Assembly: GCF_007971025.1 (NCBI RefSeq)
Contig: NZ_CP042436.1
Coordinates: 4,898,001-4,962,000 of the forward strand
Origin: Mucilaginibacter ginsenosidivorans
Lineage (GTDB): Bacteria > Bacteroidota > Bacteroidia > Sphingobacteriales > Sphingobacteriaceae
Direction of reading: 5' to 3'
Length of the DNA: 64,000 nt
Notes under the pieces: generated by a model
What the model was told of the DNA's origin: nothing
Database searches by the model: none
What the model saw: the letters and a program-made list of their open reading frames with translations, nothing else
Shown here: positions 53,821-63,092 of the stretch, one piece after another
Layout of the letters: every line of letters begins with the position of its first letter
How positions within the stretch are numbered: the stretch's first letter is position 1
Translations under genes and position numbers: made by a program

Positions 53821-54594
53821 ATGAAAAAACTCACATTGCTATTGTTGTTGCTGAATTTTGCTGCACAGGCCCAGCAAAAAATGACCTGGCCAAAACATGC
53901 CAAGGCGTGCATCGTGCTGACGTATGATGATGCCATCGCCTCCCAACTGGATGTTGCCATCCCCCAACTCGATTCAGCAGGTTTAAAGGGTACCTTTTTC
54001 CTTACCGGCGAGATCAACAGCCTCACCATTCCGCGCTGGCGCAAAGCAAGCAAAGAGGGGCACGAACTGGCTAACCATACTTTGTTTCACCCCTGCCTTA
54101 GCGGCGAAGACAACCCCGTGGCATCAAACCATTATACCGTGCACCAGATCATTCACGAAATGGAGGTAATGAACCACCTGCTGTATGCCGTGGATGGCAG
54201 AAGCAGTTATACCTATGCCTACCCTTGTACTGAAACAAGCGTGGGCGGCAAAGATTATGTGGATTCTATCCGGAAATATAGTACTGTCAGGTATGCCCGC
54301 ATCGGTGGCGATACCAACGCGATTATAACCGATTTCAAAGATCTTGACCCTTTAAAAGTCCCTTCGTATGGTTTGGAACAGGGAACATCCGGAGAAAAGC
54401 TAATCGAATTTGTAAAAAAAGTAGAGCAAAGCGGCGGCATGGGTATTTTTATGTTCCACGGCGTGGGCGGCGATTATATCACCACATCAGCAGCGGCGCA
54501 CCGCGAGTTACTGAATTACCTGAAAGAAAATAAAAAGAATATTTGGGTAGCAACTTTTAAAGAAGCGATGGATTACGCTGAGAAAAACAAATAA
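53821..54594 (+). CDS. Polysaccharide deacetylase family protein
   Basis: A 257-residue exported NodB-type deacetylase. A signal peptide spans 1-17 (LTLLLLLLNFAAQA/QQK). The metal triad is Asp in IVLTYDDAIASQ and two His in HELANHTLFHPC. Later blocks TYAYPCTETSV and GGMGIFMFHGVGG carry the last family motifs. It removes acetyl groups from a surface or dietary N-acetylated sugar polymer. ATG 53821 gives a perfect signal peptide. Confidence 0.9.
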   Translation: MKKLTLLLLLLNFAAQAQQKMTWPKHAKACIVLTYDDAIASQLDVAIPQLDSAGLKGTFFLTGEINSLTIPRWRKASKEGHELANHTLFHPCLSGEDNPVASNHYTVHQIIHEMEVMNHLLYAVDGRSSYTYAYPCTETSVGGKDYVDSIRKYSTVRYARIGGDTNAIITDFKDLDPLKVPSYGLEQGTSGEKLIEFVKKVEQSGGMGIFMFHGVGGDYITTSAAAHRELLNYLKENKKNIWVATFKEAMDYAEKNK

Positions 54595-54683
54595 ATGGCC
54601 TCACCTAAATCCTCTCCAAAGGAGAGGACTTTGATTTGTAATAAACGATATTTTTTTGCAAGACGAGTTAGGATGAGACAGCC

Positions 54684-54887
54684 TTATTCGCCGGTCCGTT
54701 CCCTTATCTCACGCTCAAGGGCAACGAATTTCTTACGAAGATCGGCAATAGTGGCTATTTTGGTAAGCTGGTCGGCAATACCATCGTCGTAGTTGTAGTT
54801 ATTCAGTAAAAGTCGTCGAATCTTCAATTGAATTTCGCTTGCTTCCTTCTGCAATTCGGCCAGCGTCTTCATCCTGTTTTCAAACAT
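54684..54887 (-). CDS. Small coiled-coil protein
   Basis: A 67-residue, highly charged helical peptide with heptad-like spacing (LAELQKEASEIQLKIRRLLL... LRKKFVALEREIRE). No recognised domain; small conserved proteins of this type are frequent in Bacteroidota. A start at internal MKTLAELQKE (54872) is also possible. Function unknown. Confidence 0.45.
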   Translation of the reverse strand: MFENRMKTLAELQKEASEIQLKIRRLLLNNYNYDDGIADQLTKIATIADLRKKFVALEREIRERTGE

Positions 54888-55048
54888 TCCTGGGGTAGTC
54901 TATTTACTGAACAGCAAATTCGGCAAGATTCCGGTAATATTCAGCGATGAGTTATCCACAATTATCCACCTGGAGTAGGCTAATTGCCTGCTTTTTACTT
55001 AAATAACATTTCCACTTAACCAAATATGCTGTGGAAAACAACTTTTTG

Positions 55049-55651
55049 TCAGGTTTGCATTTTGGATATACGCAGGTCCTGTACCTTTGATAACAGCAGC
55101 ACCATACAAGTTGCGCCGATAATTGCGAACAACATATCTGACTGTGTATCCCATATATCGCCCTGTGTGCCAAGGAACGAATCGCCCGCCGAACCGGATG
55201 TGACAGATACCAACCATTCCAACAGTTCATATAATACGCTGATAGTGGCGCAAACACAAATGGTAAGGAAAGCTATCCAGCCTTTTCTTTGAATAACATC
55301 GCGCCGTATGAATATTTCCCTGATGATCATTGCCGGAACAAATCCCTGGAAAAAATGGCCCACTTTGTCATAGTTGTTCCGTGTTTGATGGAACACATCG
55401 CGTATCCAGTCGAACGCAGGCACCATCGCATAAGTGTAATGCCCGCCGATAAACAGCACGTAGCAATGCAGCAGGATAAAAACATAGGTTAGATAAGTGA
55501 ACCTGAACCGCTTAAATGTAAGCAATAACGCCAGGAAGCCCAATATAGCAGGAAAAACTTCCAGTATCCAGGTAAAGTAATCATGTGGGTTTATTGCCGA
55601 AATGATAAGGCCTGCGAAGAACAGGATAACGAGGGTTAGGTATTTATTCAT
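55049..55651 (-). CDS. DUF2238 (YjdF-like) membrane protein
   Basis: A 200-residue integral membrane protein with about six hydrophobic segments. The family block GGHYTYAMVPAFDWIRDVFHQTRNNYDKVGHFFQGFVPAMIIREIFIRR and the final LYELLEWLVSVTSGSAGDSFLGTQGDIWDTQSDMLFAIIGA are characteristic of DUF2238/YjdF. Conserved His and Asp residues near the membrane surface suggest metal or substrate binding. Function unknown. Confidence 0.9.
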   Translation of the reverse strand: MNKYLTLVILFFAGLIISAINPHDYFTWILEVFPAILGFLALLLTFKRFRFTYLTYVFILLHCYVLFIGGHYTYAMVPAFDWIRDVFHQTRNNYDKVGHFFQGFVPAMIIREIFIRRDVIQRKGWIAFLTICVCATISVLYELLEWLVSVTSGSAGDSFLGTQGDIWDTQSDMLFAIIGATCMVLLLSKVQDLRISKMQT

Positions 55652-55756
55652 ACCACAAGATAGGAAAAACTTTCACCGACCCAATCCTGCCGTTCACCGG
55701 GAATTTTTATTCCTTTACAAAGTAGGGCTACCCGGCTTAACGGGCGTGTTGTAGTT

Positions 55757-56155
55757 TTGATCATGTTAAAACGCAAAGCCATGAATTACGAGTCAACAGT
55801 GATACCCAACGAGGAAGATATGGTCTTCCTGAATTCAGTTTTCAGCAACATCGAAAAAACTATCCTGTCAAAAGATTTCAAGGGCGGGCATATTACCAAT
55901 GTGTTTGGCAATACCGAGCTGGATTTTACCAACGCCGACCTGCAAGGTCACGCCGTGCTCGACCTATCACTGGCCTTCGGCGCTATCAGCATCACCGTTC
56001 CCTGCGACTGGCGCGTGGAAACCGATCTTAGTCAAGTGCTCGCATCTGTAGACGATTACCGCAACGACATTTACAAAAGCCGCAATTCCGACAAGTTGCT
56101 GGTTATCAAAGGCAACTCGGTTTGCTCCAATGTCGAGATACAGCATAATTGCTGA
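55757..56155 (+). CDS. LiaF C-terminal-like soluble protein
   Basis: A 132-residue protein (124 if ATG 55781 is used, MNYESTVIPNEED). The core AVLDLSLAFGAISITVPCDWRVETDLS and the preceding GGHITNVFGNTELDFTNADLQG are the beta-helix of the LiaF-like C-terminal (cell wall-active antibiotics response) domain. Unlike LiaF it has no transmembrane part. It is preceded by a poor start context and followed by an inverted repeat at 56193. Role probably in stress sensing; not certain. Confidence 0.7.
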   Translation: MIMLKRKAMNYESTVIPNEEDMVFLNSVFSNIEKTILSKDFKGGHITNVFGNTELDFTNADLQGHAVLDLSLAFGAISITVPCDWRVETDLSQVLASVDDYRNDIYKSRNSDKLLVIKGNSVCSNVEIQHNC

Positions 56156-56192
56156 ACATTCATTTCCACAGCATTGTGGCCCATCATATACC

Positions 56193-56219
56193 GGAGCTCC
56201 GTATTTAACGGGAGCTCCT
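56193..56219. terminator. Inverted repeat GGAGCTCC/GGAGCTCC between convergent genes
   Basis: GGAGCTCC (56194-56201) and GGAGCTCC (56211-56218), each a palindrome, flank GTATTTAACG. Located between the convergent genes ending at 56155 and 56230. There is no strong T run, so terminator function is uncertain. Confidence 0.45.
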
Positions 56220-56229
56220 AATGTTTAAC

Positions 56230-57648
56230 TTAATTATACTTACTCTCAAACCCCAAATCCTTCAACCCTTTTTTTATCTCAGGGCAATTCATAAACAATT
56301 TCCATATCAGCCCGGTGCGGTAGTTCTCTATCATCACCACTATTGGCCCCTGGTCTATTGCCAAATGAGTTTTGGCGTACCAGTTATGCGTTTCGCTGAA
56401 ACCATCGGCAAAGCCGTAAGGGCCCCAAATTTTATCGCCCAGGTCGTAATAGAAATGCTTCAGCGCCTGCATGGAATATTCAGGCGTGTAGGGGAACGAT
56501 GATAAAGTTGCAGTAGGTTGAATTACCCCGCGGTCATCCTCTGGACAATGGGCCACGTAGCCTTTCCAGCTGTCGCCGGCGGTAAGGCCCCAGCAATTAG
56601 CGCCATAACCTTTAAATTTCTTTGGATTTTCAATGCAATAAGCTCGATTGATAAGGGTATGATTTTTTACCTGCTCGGCATAATCTATCCCATGGTCATC
56701 TTTCAACCCGTTCGGGTCGATCCCCATGTAGGTATATTGTTCAAAGAACAAAGGCCCGCCTTTTTCGTAATTACCAAGCGGAAGCCTAATGCCGTAGTAC
56801 GATTTACCGTTCTTCCAGCCGCCACTTTTCACCCACGAGTTTTCATATAATTCTTTGGATATCGGGTGCGTTTCGGATGAAGCAGCAACAATGTACGTGA
56901 TCAATGCCTCGTCGTACCCAAACACCGGGAAGTTCATGTCGAAATCATTCCTGGGGCTCCAGTGCCAGTAAAGCGCTTTGTTGTCGCCCTTGCTGTGCCA
57001 GTTCCAGTCGGCATCGCGCCACATTTCTGCAACGCGGTTACGAAAGTATTTCTCAAGCGGAACGTCCTTATTAAAATACTCTCTTGCGGTAAGCAGTCCC
57101 ATAAACAGGTAGGAGGTTTCCACAATATCAGCGCCATCGTCGAGGCGGCCAAAAGGTATGGTCTTGCCTGTTACCCCGTTCATAAAGTGCGGGTAAATGC
57201 CGTGGTAACAATCGGCCTTTGCTAAAAAATCGACGATCTTCACCAAACGCTTCAAAGCGGTATCGCGACCAATCCAGCCCCGGTTCACCGCAACCACCGT
57301 AGCCATAATGCCGAAACCGCTTCCCCCGATAGCGCATGCTTCCGGGCCGAATGTTCCCTTGCTGAAATTCGGCACATCATCAGCTTCATTGATATAGTCC
57401 CAGTAATATTCAGCGTGTACCGTATTGTCGCGCTCTCTCGCCAGTCCGCTAACCGGGTGCGCGAAATTCCAGAAATAGCGGAAGGTCTGCCGCTGTACAA
57501 TATCCAGCAAAACCGAATCGGGAATATTTTTGACAATACCAACCGGCTTGATCGTAGCATGAACGACGGGCTTCTTCGCCTGCCGTTGGGCAAATAACTG
57601 GCTGCCGCACAGGCAAAAAAGTAACAATATTGATATACTGCGTTTCAT
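56230..57648 (-). CDS. Glucoamylase-family/GH144-like secreted glycosidase
   Basis: A 472-residue exported (alpha/alpha)6-barrel enzyme. A signal peptide spans residues 1-20 (LLLFCLCGSQLFA/QRQ). Family blocks are LLDIVQRQTFRYFWNFAHPVSGLARERD, GGSGFGIMATVVAVNRGWI and FPVFGYDEALITYIVAASSETHPI, then SGGWKNGKSYYGIRLPLGN and HNWYAKTHLAIDQGPIVVMIENYRTGLIW. They match the glucoamylase-like family that includes endo-beta-1,2-glucanases (GH144, first described in Chitinophaga). It would cut beta-glucans in the periplasm or outside. Specificity not confirmed. Confidence 0.85.
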   Translation of the reverse strand: MKRSISILLLFCLCGSQLFAQRQAKKPVVHATIKPVGIVKNIPDSVLLDIVQRQTFRYFWNFAHPVSGLARERDNTVHAEYYWDYINEADDVPNFSKGTFGPEACAIGGSGFGIMATVVAVNRGWIGRDTALKRLVKIVDFLAKADCYHGIYPHFMNGVTGKTIPFGRLDDGADIVETSYLFMGLLTAREYFNKDVPLEKYFRNRVAEMWRDADWNWHSKGDNKALYWHWSPRNDFDMNFPVFGYDEALITYIVAASSETHPISKELYENSWVKSGGWKNGKSYYGIRLPLGNYEKGGPLFFEQYTYMGIDPNGLKDDHGIDYAEQVKNHTLINRAYCIENPKKFKGYGANCWGLTAGDSWKGYVAHCPEDDRGVIQPTATLSSFPYTPEYSMQALKHFYYDLGDKIWGPYGFADGFSETHNWYAKTHLAIDQGPIVVMIENYRTGLIWKLFMNCPEIKKGLKDLGFESKYN

Positions 57649-57807
57649 CGGGTTACAATTGGGTATTTCTGAACGTATGGTTTATGTGGATGGCCCGGCT
57701 CGTTTCGGACGGCATCGTTGTGATCAAATGTGGGATTTTAATAAATATTTTACAATTTATTGGCCCCTGGATAATAATAAAACAATAGAATCACCTTATA
57801 ATCAGTT

Positions 57808-58266
57808 ATGAAAAAGTTGCTGTGCCTCGCGTTTATAGCTGCTGCGATCGTATCCTGCAAGAAAAACGATATCGGGGCTCCCGTATCATCATTAAAAAAC
57901 AAAATGCTGGGCAAATGGAATTTTATTTCAGTAACAACCGTTTTCCGCGATACTGCCGGTAATATCATTCCTTCCGGCATGGTTTACGCTAACCCGTCGG
58001 GCTCTTTTTATCAATTCAATAAAAACGGCACCTGGGCTTCAAAATTCCTGGATGACCCTACGATCGACCTTAATAACCGGGGCTTCTATACTCCGCTATC
58101 CGACACGAGTTTTACGCTGTCCGATACAGGAAAATTTGCCTATTCTGAAACGTGCAAAATATATGCGTTAACGCCCGCTCAATTTATTTTTAGCCACACC
58201 AGGAACATTGCCATCAACGGCGTTACGCCGGCAACAATGGAATACGTTTTTAAGCTTACAAAGTAG
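57808..58266 (+). CDS. Lipocalin-like lipoprotein
   Basis: A 152-residue protein with a lipoprotein signal ending in AAAIVSCKKND (cysteine near residue 17) and a lipocalin-like body (LGKWNFISVTTVFRDTAGN... FYQFNKNGTWASKFLD... YVFKLTK). This family is common in Bacteroidota; the role is unknown. It is convergent with the GH130 gene. Confidence 0.7.
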   Translation: MKKLLCLAFIAAAIVSCKKNDIGAPVSSLKNKMLGKWNFISVTTVFRDTAGNIIPSGMVYANPSGSFYQFNKNGTWASKFLDDPTIDLNNRGFYTPLSDTSFTLSDTGKFAYSETCKIYALTPAQFIFSHTRNIAINGVTPATMEYVFKLTK

Positions 58267-58273
58267 TGTTTGA

Positions 58274-59434
58274 TTAGTGTTTCGCTACCGCGATCTTTGA
58301 ATCGGCTGTGCCATAATAGATATACCATGCGCCTTTAAATTGCGTAAGCCCTTCCAAAAAACAAACCTGCCCAACCTGGCCGGTAATTTCATAAGGCTTT
58401 TCCGGCTTAATAAAATAGTGATCCATGCGGTGGAGTATTTTAGTAGGGTCATTTCTATCGAACAAAGCCTGGGCGGCAGCGTAGGTGCCTGCCGGAAGCG
58501 ATTTATCCCCTCCGGTAGCGAGGTTCTTACTGTTATAGATCAGTAGAATACCTTTATCGGTGATCATTGCAGGCGGACCTGATTCTACCAAATCGCTATC
58601 GAATTTCCCTGTTCGGGTTGGCAGTACTACTTTCAGGTCGGATACGGTAAGCGCCGCATCCCGCAAAGGAACGGGCGGATGTTCACCTTTTTTCATTTCA
58701 ACAGGTGTCCAGTTGATCAGGTCGGTCGAAGTGGCTATAAATATTTGCGTATCGCCCCAGTACATCCAGTATTTCCCGTTTATTTTGACGGCGACGGCTT
58801 GCCCGTCAACATATTTTGATACGATGGATCCCGACTTCGCCCACTTATTAAGGTATTTACCATGATAGGCTTTGCTAAATACGTTCCCGCATTTTCTCCA
58901 GTGTAAAAGATCTACTGATGTAGCTATGAAAAGCCTGGCCAATTTACCATCGTATGCGGTATAGGTCATATAATAAAAACCTTTGTCGTCCCTTACTACC
59001 CTTGGGTCCTCGCAACCGCCTTCCCATTCCTGTGGCTTTTGGGCATCGTTATCCGGGTAAAAAACAGGATGCGGCGACCGTACAAAATGCACCGCATCCG
59101 TGCTGGTGGCCAGCCCGATACGTGACGTGCCGGCTTTATCCTGTGCGCGGTAAAGCATGTAAACTTTCCCGTTACGGGTAACAATGGCCGGGTTAAAAAC
59201 ATCCTTTTCTTCCCAGGCTACTTTTGCCTTCCGTATCGGGTCGGTAAATACCCCTTTTCCCGGCCCAAGAATCGGGTTTGCTTTGTCCAGTTTGATAAAA
59301 GGAAGCAGCGCCCACGAATCAGCGGTGTCCTTGCTGATCGTGCTTTTTGTAGCAGGTTTATGATGAACCGGTTTTGCGGTATATGTATTTACCGATAATA
59401 AAACTAAACAGATGAATAGTAATGGTTTGAGCAT
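58274..59434 (-). CDS. GH130-family glycosidase/phosphorylase, exported
   Basis: A 386-residue five-bladed propeller of family GH130. Signal peptide residues 1-19 (LLFICLVLLSVNTYTA/KPV). Family blocks are FNPAIVTRNGKVYMLYRAQDKAG, WEGGCEDPRVVRDDKGFYYMTYTAYDGKLARL, KWAKSGSIVSKYVDGQAVAVKINGKYWMYWGD and LVESGPPAMITDKGILLIYNSKN. The EDPR motif carries the catalytic acid. Exported GH130s of Bacteroidota are usually beta-1,2-mannosidases. A terminator-shaped hairpin precedes the start. Confidence 0.85.
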   Translation of the reverse strand: MLKPLLFICLVLLSVNTYTAKPVHHKPATKSTISKDTADSWALLPFIKLDKANPILGPGKGVFTDPIRKAKVAWEEKDVFNPAIVTRNGKVYMLYRAQDKAGTSRIGLATSTDAVHFVRSPHPVFYPDNDAQKPQEWEGGCEDPRVVRDDKGFYYMTYTAYDGKLARLFIATSVDLLHWRKCGNVFSKAYHGKYLNKWAKSGSIVSKYVDGQAVAVKINGKYWMYWGDTQIFIATSTDLINWTPVEMKKGEHPPVPLRDAALTVSDLKVVLPTRTGKFDSDLVESGPPAMITDKGILLIYNSKNLATGGDKSLPAGTYAAAQALFDRNDPTKILHRMDHYFIKPEKPYEITGQVGQVCFLEGLTQFKGAWYIYYGTADSKIAVAKH

Positions 59435-59441
59435 GGTTTGA

Positions 59442-59478
59442 TTTTAAAAAAGAAAAGGTAGCCAATCGCTGGCTACCT
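59442..59478 (-). promoter_or_regulatory. Terminator-like hairpin immediately before the GH130 start
   Basis: Read on the minus strand, AGGTAGCCA (59478-59470) pairs perfectly with TGGCTACCT (59464-59456), loop of five, followed by TTTTCTTTTTT. The GH130 ATG lies 22 bp downstream of the stem. If this stem terminates transcription, GH130 expression from upstream would depend on read-through. Confidence 0.6.
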
Positions 59479-59709
59479 AATAACTAAACCAATTTTACAT
59501 ACACACAATTTATTGAGTAACTGAGTGTAATATAAAATTACGACTAATATTATTTGGTGTACATCATTCATAGTCGCTGTACTTTTTTTATAAAAAAAAT
59601 ATAAGTAAAATCAATAAAAATACAATACAACTATTTGATAATTAAGCAACTACAAACAATTAAATAGTCAAAAATATAGACACATTTTAATTATTGGTCA
59701 AATTTTCAT

Positions 59710-61035
59710 CTACTTCTTCATCACTAATCTGGTCGCTACCGAGTCGCCGACTATTCTTCCAAACTTATTTGATATAACACATGAGTTATGAAAGTGTATT
59801 CCGCCGTAAAATCTCGACCAAGCTGTCTCGTTTGCGGCGTCCCTGAACGACTTAAACGAGCGGTTCTTTATACCAAATTGAAGTTCCGAAGTATCGGTGT
59901 AAGCTACATTATCTCCTAAAACGCTGGTGAGCGCTTCTGCCGCCGACGCAGATATAGTACAGTGCCCGCAGGTATATTCGGGGAACGGCGGTGTTTGCAG
60001 GTGAGGGCGCCAGTTCGCATCGAAATATTTGTCGATTATGGTCTCGGGTCTAACAGTTTTGTAGATATATTTTGCCGCCCACGATTCGATAAATCCATCG
60101 AATAATGCAATGGACGTTTTTGCATAGGCGCATACCGTTGTATTGAAATCGGCATGTACCGTTTGTGCCCCTATCCCCACAATGCTTAGCCAATGCCCTG
60201 GCGGCGAAAACTTTTTGGTAATAAACATCACGTGCCCCGATACATTCATCTTTTGTGGGTTATCATCCCAAAAATCAGCGTTATGTATCTGGTCCTTAGT
60301 TAAACTGTCGCCGGTATTTTTAATATACATCACCTCCTTATAATACTGACTATTTTTGTCTGTAATGTTAAAAACAGGCGGCGGCGGCACTTTATATTGT
60401 TTAGCGTTGCTCATTACCATTGTTCTTATTTCGCCCCAGTGCGGCTCAACTGCTTCAAAATATCCCGGCGGGGTAGGTACCCAGCGCCAGGCTGAGTCAT
60501 TAATGGCAAATTTAGACATCGTCCGCGTTTGGGAATAATTGTCACCCTTGCTCCATGCCAAAATTGATGTGGCCACATCCTTTGCAAAATTTTCAGAATT
60601 GGCGATCATATCCGAAGGCATTCCATGATCTACCGCGATCTTATGCAGGCTGTCGGTATAAAACTTCAGACTTCCTTCGGGGAAAGTCACGGCTTCGCCT
60701 ACCCGGCAAAATGCGAGCAGCGATGCATATTCGTAATCTATTGCCTCGTCCTTACCCGGTTTTGCTACTTCTTTAAAGCCATTCAGCTGTCCTACCAACG
60801 ATTTATAATGCTCGGGATCTCCTGCCGCAATAACTTCGTAACCTGCTACATTGGCATAGGCGTAATTGCGCGAAGCAACAGGTGGTGTAAAATTATTACC
60901 CATAACCACATCGTTCAATGCAAAAACGGTGCGGCTGTAAAGCGTCGGATCGTGCAGTATCTTTTGATAATCGGCTTTTTTACACGATGTAAAAAACAGA
61001 CCGGCTGCGGCAAAAATTAGCAAATAGCGTTTCAT
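59710..61035 (-). CDS. Vanadium-dependent haloperoxidase-like lipoprotein
   Basis: A 441-residue lipoprotein (signal ending FFTSCKKAD) with the PAP2/vanadium-haloperoxidase helical core. Core motifs are KTVRPETI (normally K.xxxRP), FPEYTCGHCTISASAAEAL, in place of PSGH, and SRFYGGIHFHNS, in place of SR.x(5)H. Thus the three phosphate/vanadate-binding blocks are present, with a changed second one. ATG 61035 gives a normal lipoprotein signal; ATG 61056 overlaps the GH65 gene by 4 bp and is an alternative. Reaction not known: haloperoxidase or acid phosphatase. Confidence 0.82.
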   Translation of the reverse strand: MKRYLLIFAAAGLFFTSCKKADYQKILHDPTLYSRTVFALNDVVMGNNFTPPVASRNYAYANVAGYEVIAAGDPEHYKSLVGQLNGFKEVAKPGKDEAIDYEYASLLAFCRVGEAVTFPEGSLKFYTDSLHKIAVDHGMPSDMIANSENFAKDVATSILAWSKGDNYSQTRTMSKFAINDSAWRWVPTPPGYFEAVEPHWGEIRTMVMSNAKQYKVPPPPVFNITDKNSQYYKEVMYIKNTGDSLTKDQIHNADFWDDNPQKMNVSGHVMFITKKFSPPGHWLSIVGIGAQTVHADFNTTVCAYAKTSIALFDGFIESWAAKYIYKTVRPETIIDKYFDANWRPHLQTPPFPEYTCGHCTISASAAEALTSVLGDNVAYTDTSELQFGIKNRSFKSFRDAANETAWSRFYGGIHFHNSCVISNKFGRIVGDSVATRLVMKK

Positions 61036-61052
61036 TTTATTTATTCTTTGGA

Positions 61053-63092
61053 TCATTTAACAATATAAGTCTTTTTGTCAGGACCAACCCCGGTTATGGT
61101 GATCGATTTCCATTTTGAGGGAAGCTTGCTTTTGACCTGGACAATCCCCTTGTCCGTTATATCCAAACCGCCGAACCCCATCAGCAGGCTTTGGATAATA
61201 CCCCCAGCACCTGTGGCAAAATATGGGTTTGTTCCGCCCTTGGTCTCGGCAATTACCCTGAAAGGCGGATTCAGGTTCGGTTCATAGGCATCTTTAAAAA
61301 AGTGGTAAGCCTTCTCGCCATTTCCCAGCCTTGCATACAGCAGGGCGAACACCGCCTGCGTCATCGCGGGCGTACCCGCGTTCGGAACCCGGGTTTCATA
61401 ATACTCCAGGTCTTTTTTTATTTGTGCCGGGTCAGTTATCGTATTCAGCGGGTAAGCCAGCAGGTTTACGTCGGCCTGCTTAATACCTTCGCCATGGTAA
61501 GCAGCAAATTCTTTGGTCACTCCATCCGGAAATTTCAGGATCGGGATATTATCGGCTACTACCTGCCAATCGGGATCAGCTTTAAGGCCGAGGATTTTGG
61601 CAGCTTCTGTGGCAAATTGCAGGTTCGCTTTCGCTGCCGCGTTGGTAAAGGCGTTGTTATCAACATTTTCGGCCCATTCGTCCGCAGCTACCACGTCCTT
61701 AATGTCGTAATGGCCGGGGCCGTTCCGCTCAACACGACTTGTCCAAAAGTCGGCTGTGGCTGATAATATGGGCCAGCCTTTTTCCTGCAACCATTGTTTA
61801 TCCTGCGTTACGCAGTAATATTTCCAGGCCGCCAGCGCAACATCAGCTGTAATATGATGTTCGAAAGGGCCGCTCAATGCCCAAACCGGAGTTTCCTCCA
61901 CCCCGCTGTCGGCACTTTCCCAGGGGAACATCGCCCCTTTGTATCCGTGTGCAAAAGCATTTTGCTTTGCCATGGCTAATCGCTGAAACCGGTACTCGAC
62001 CATCGATTTTGCAATATCAGGGTGCAACACCAGTACCGCCGGGAACATCCATAGATCGGCGTCCCAAAAAACGTGGCCGTTGTATCCTAACCCCGATAAT
62101 CCCATCGGCGATGGGGAATAAGCTGTTCCCGCGCGAGAGAACGAATACAAATGATACAACATACTATGTACATCCTGCTGCACCTGCGGGTCGCCCTCAA
62201 TTTTGATGTCGCTTTTCCAAAGCTCGTCCCATGCTTGCTTATGGTATTGTATCAGCCGGTCACGGCCCTCCAACTTGGCAAACATGGTCAATCGTTCGGC
62301 CTGGTTCAGCGGGTCGGCATCGTGTGCCGAAGTAATCGACGAACCCGCCACAGCATATTGGTAGGTTTGCCCCGCAGCGATGGTTTTACTGAACTTCATC
62401 AGGTGCATATTGTTATCCCACATCTCGTGTATCACCCTGGGCTCCTGCCCGTGCTGCTCGTTAAACAAAAAGGTATTAGATGCACATAGTTGCAGTTTTC
62501 CAGTCGGGCTTTTTGCCGTCGATGTCAGCAAACTGATGGTTACATGCGGCCGGTCTATCTCGTTATAGTAATTCTGAACATCTTTCAAGGCATCCGGCGC
62601 CTCCATCACGCTGGCAGCGGTTATTTTGATCGGCTTTTTGGCGGTTACCGAAATATCCATCAAAACCGTAAAGGGTAAATTACGCAGCGAGTAGTAAGTG
62701 TATTTTACAGCGGCTTCGTCCCCAAAATCAAAACTGGTGGTAAACGCAGCATGCTGCATGTCCAGTTCCTGCTTAAAATTGCTGATGTTACCCGCGTCAA
62801 TACGTTTGTCATTGATCTCCAGGTACATATTGAGCAGGTTAAAACTGTTCAGGAAGTTGCTCACGCGCCCGCGCCCGTAAAGATCATAGGCGCCGGCTAA
62901 CACCACATTTTTTACCTTAAAGGGCTCCGGCGAGGATACAATGCCTATCATACCATTGGCCACAGTTACGCCGTAGTAATTCGAAGGATTTATTTTATCT
63001 GCCTTGACTATCCATTCATCCTGGGCACTCGCTATCGTGCTGAAAAAAAGGCATATACTGAATAACCTTAAATACAATTTATTCATCTTCAA
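61053..63092 (-). CDS. GH65-like glycoside hydrolase, secreted
   Basis: A 679-residue exported enzyme with an (alpha/alpha)6 barrel. A signal peptide spans residues 1-23 (LRLFSICLFFSTIASA/QDE). GH65 blocks are GLSGLGYNGHVFWDADLWMFPAVLVLHP, GYKGAMFPWESADSG and the catalytic region VVAADEWAENVDNNAFTNAAAKANL, where the glutamate of ADEWAENVDNN is the general acid. The C-terminus is the usual short beta domain. Related secreted enzymes in Flavobacterium hydrolyse kojibiose; others are trehalose or kojibiose phosphorylases. Whether it hydrolyses or phosphorolyses needs assay. Overlaps the upstream VCBS gene by 4 bp. Confidence 0.88.
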   Translation of the reverse strand: MKMNKLYLRLFSICLFFSTIASAQDEWIVKADKINPSNYYGVTVANGMIGIVSSPEPFKVKNVVLAGAYDLYGRGRVSNFLNSFNLLNMYLEINDKRIDAGNISNFKQELDMQHAAFTTSFDFGDEAAVKYTYYSLRNLPFTVLMDISVTAKKPIKITAASVMEAPDALKDVQNYYNEIDRPHVTISLLTSTAKSPTGKLQLCASNTFLFNEQHGQEPRVIHEMWDNNMHLMKFSKTIAAGQTYQYAVAGSSITSAHDADPLNQAERLTMFAKLEGRDRLIQYHKQAWDELWKSDIKIEGDPQVQQDVHSMLYHLYSFSRAGTAYSPSPMGLSGLGYNGHVFWDADLWMFPAVLVLHPDIAKSMVEYRFQRLAMAKQNAFAHGYKGAMFPWESADSGVEETPVWALSGPFEHHITADVALAAWKYYCVTQDKQWLQEKGWPILSATADFWTSRVERNGPGHYDIKDVVAADEWAENVDNNAFTNAAAKANLQFATEAAKILGLKADPDWQVVADNIPILKFPDGVTKEFAAYHGEGIKQADVNLLAYPLNTITDPAQIKKDLEYYETRVPNAGTPAMTQAVFALLYARLGNGEKAYHFFKDAYEPNLNPPFRVIAETKGGTNPYFATGAGGIIQSLLMGFGGLDITDKGIVQVKSKLPSKWKSITITGVGPDKKTYIVK

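Noticed and set aside
54595-54800. Plus-strand frame after the deacetylase
   Set aside because: Overlaps the small coiled-coil gene on the other strand and lacks any recognisable feature.
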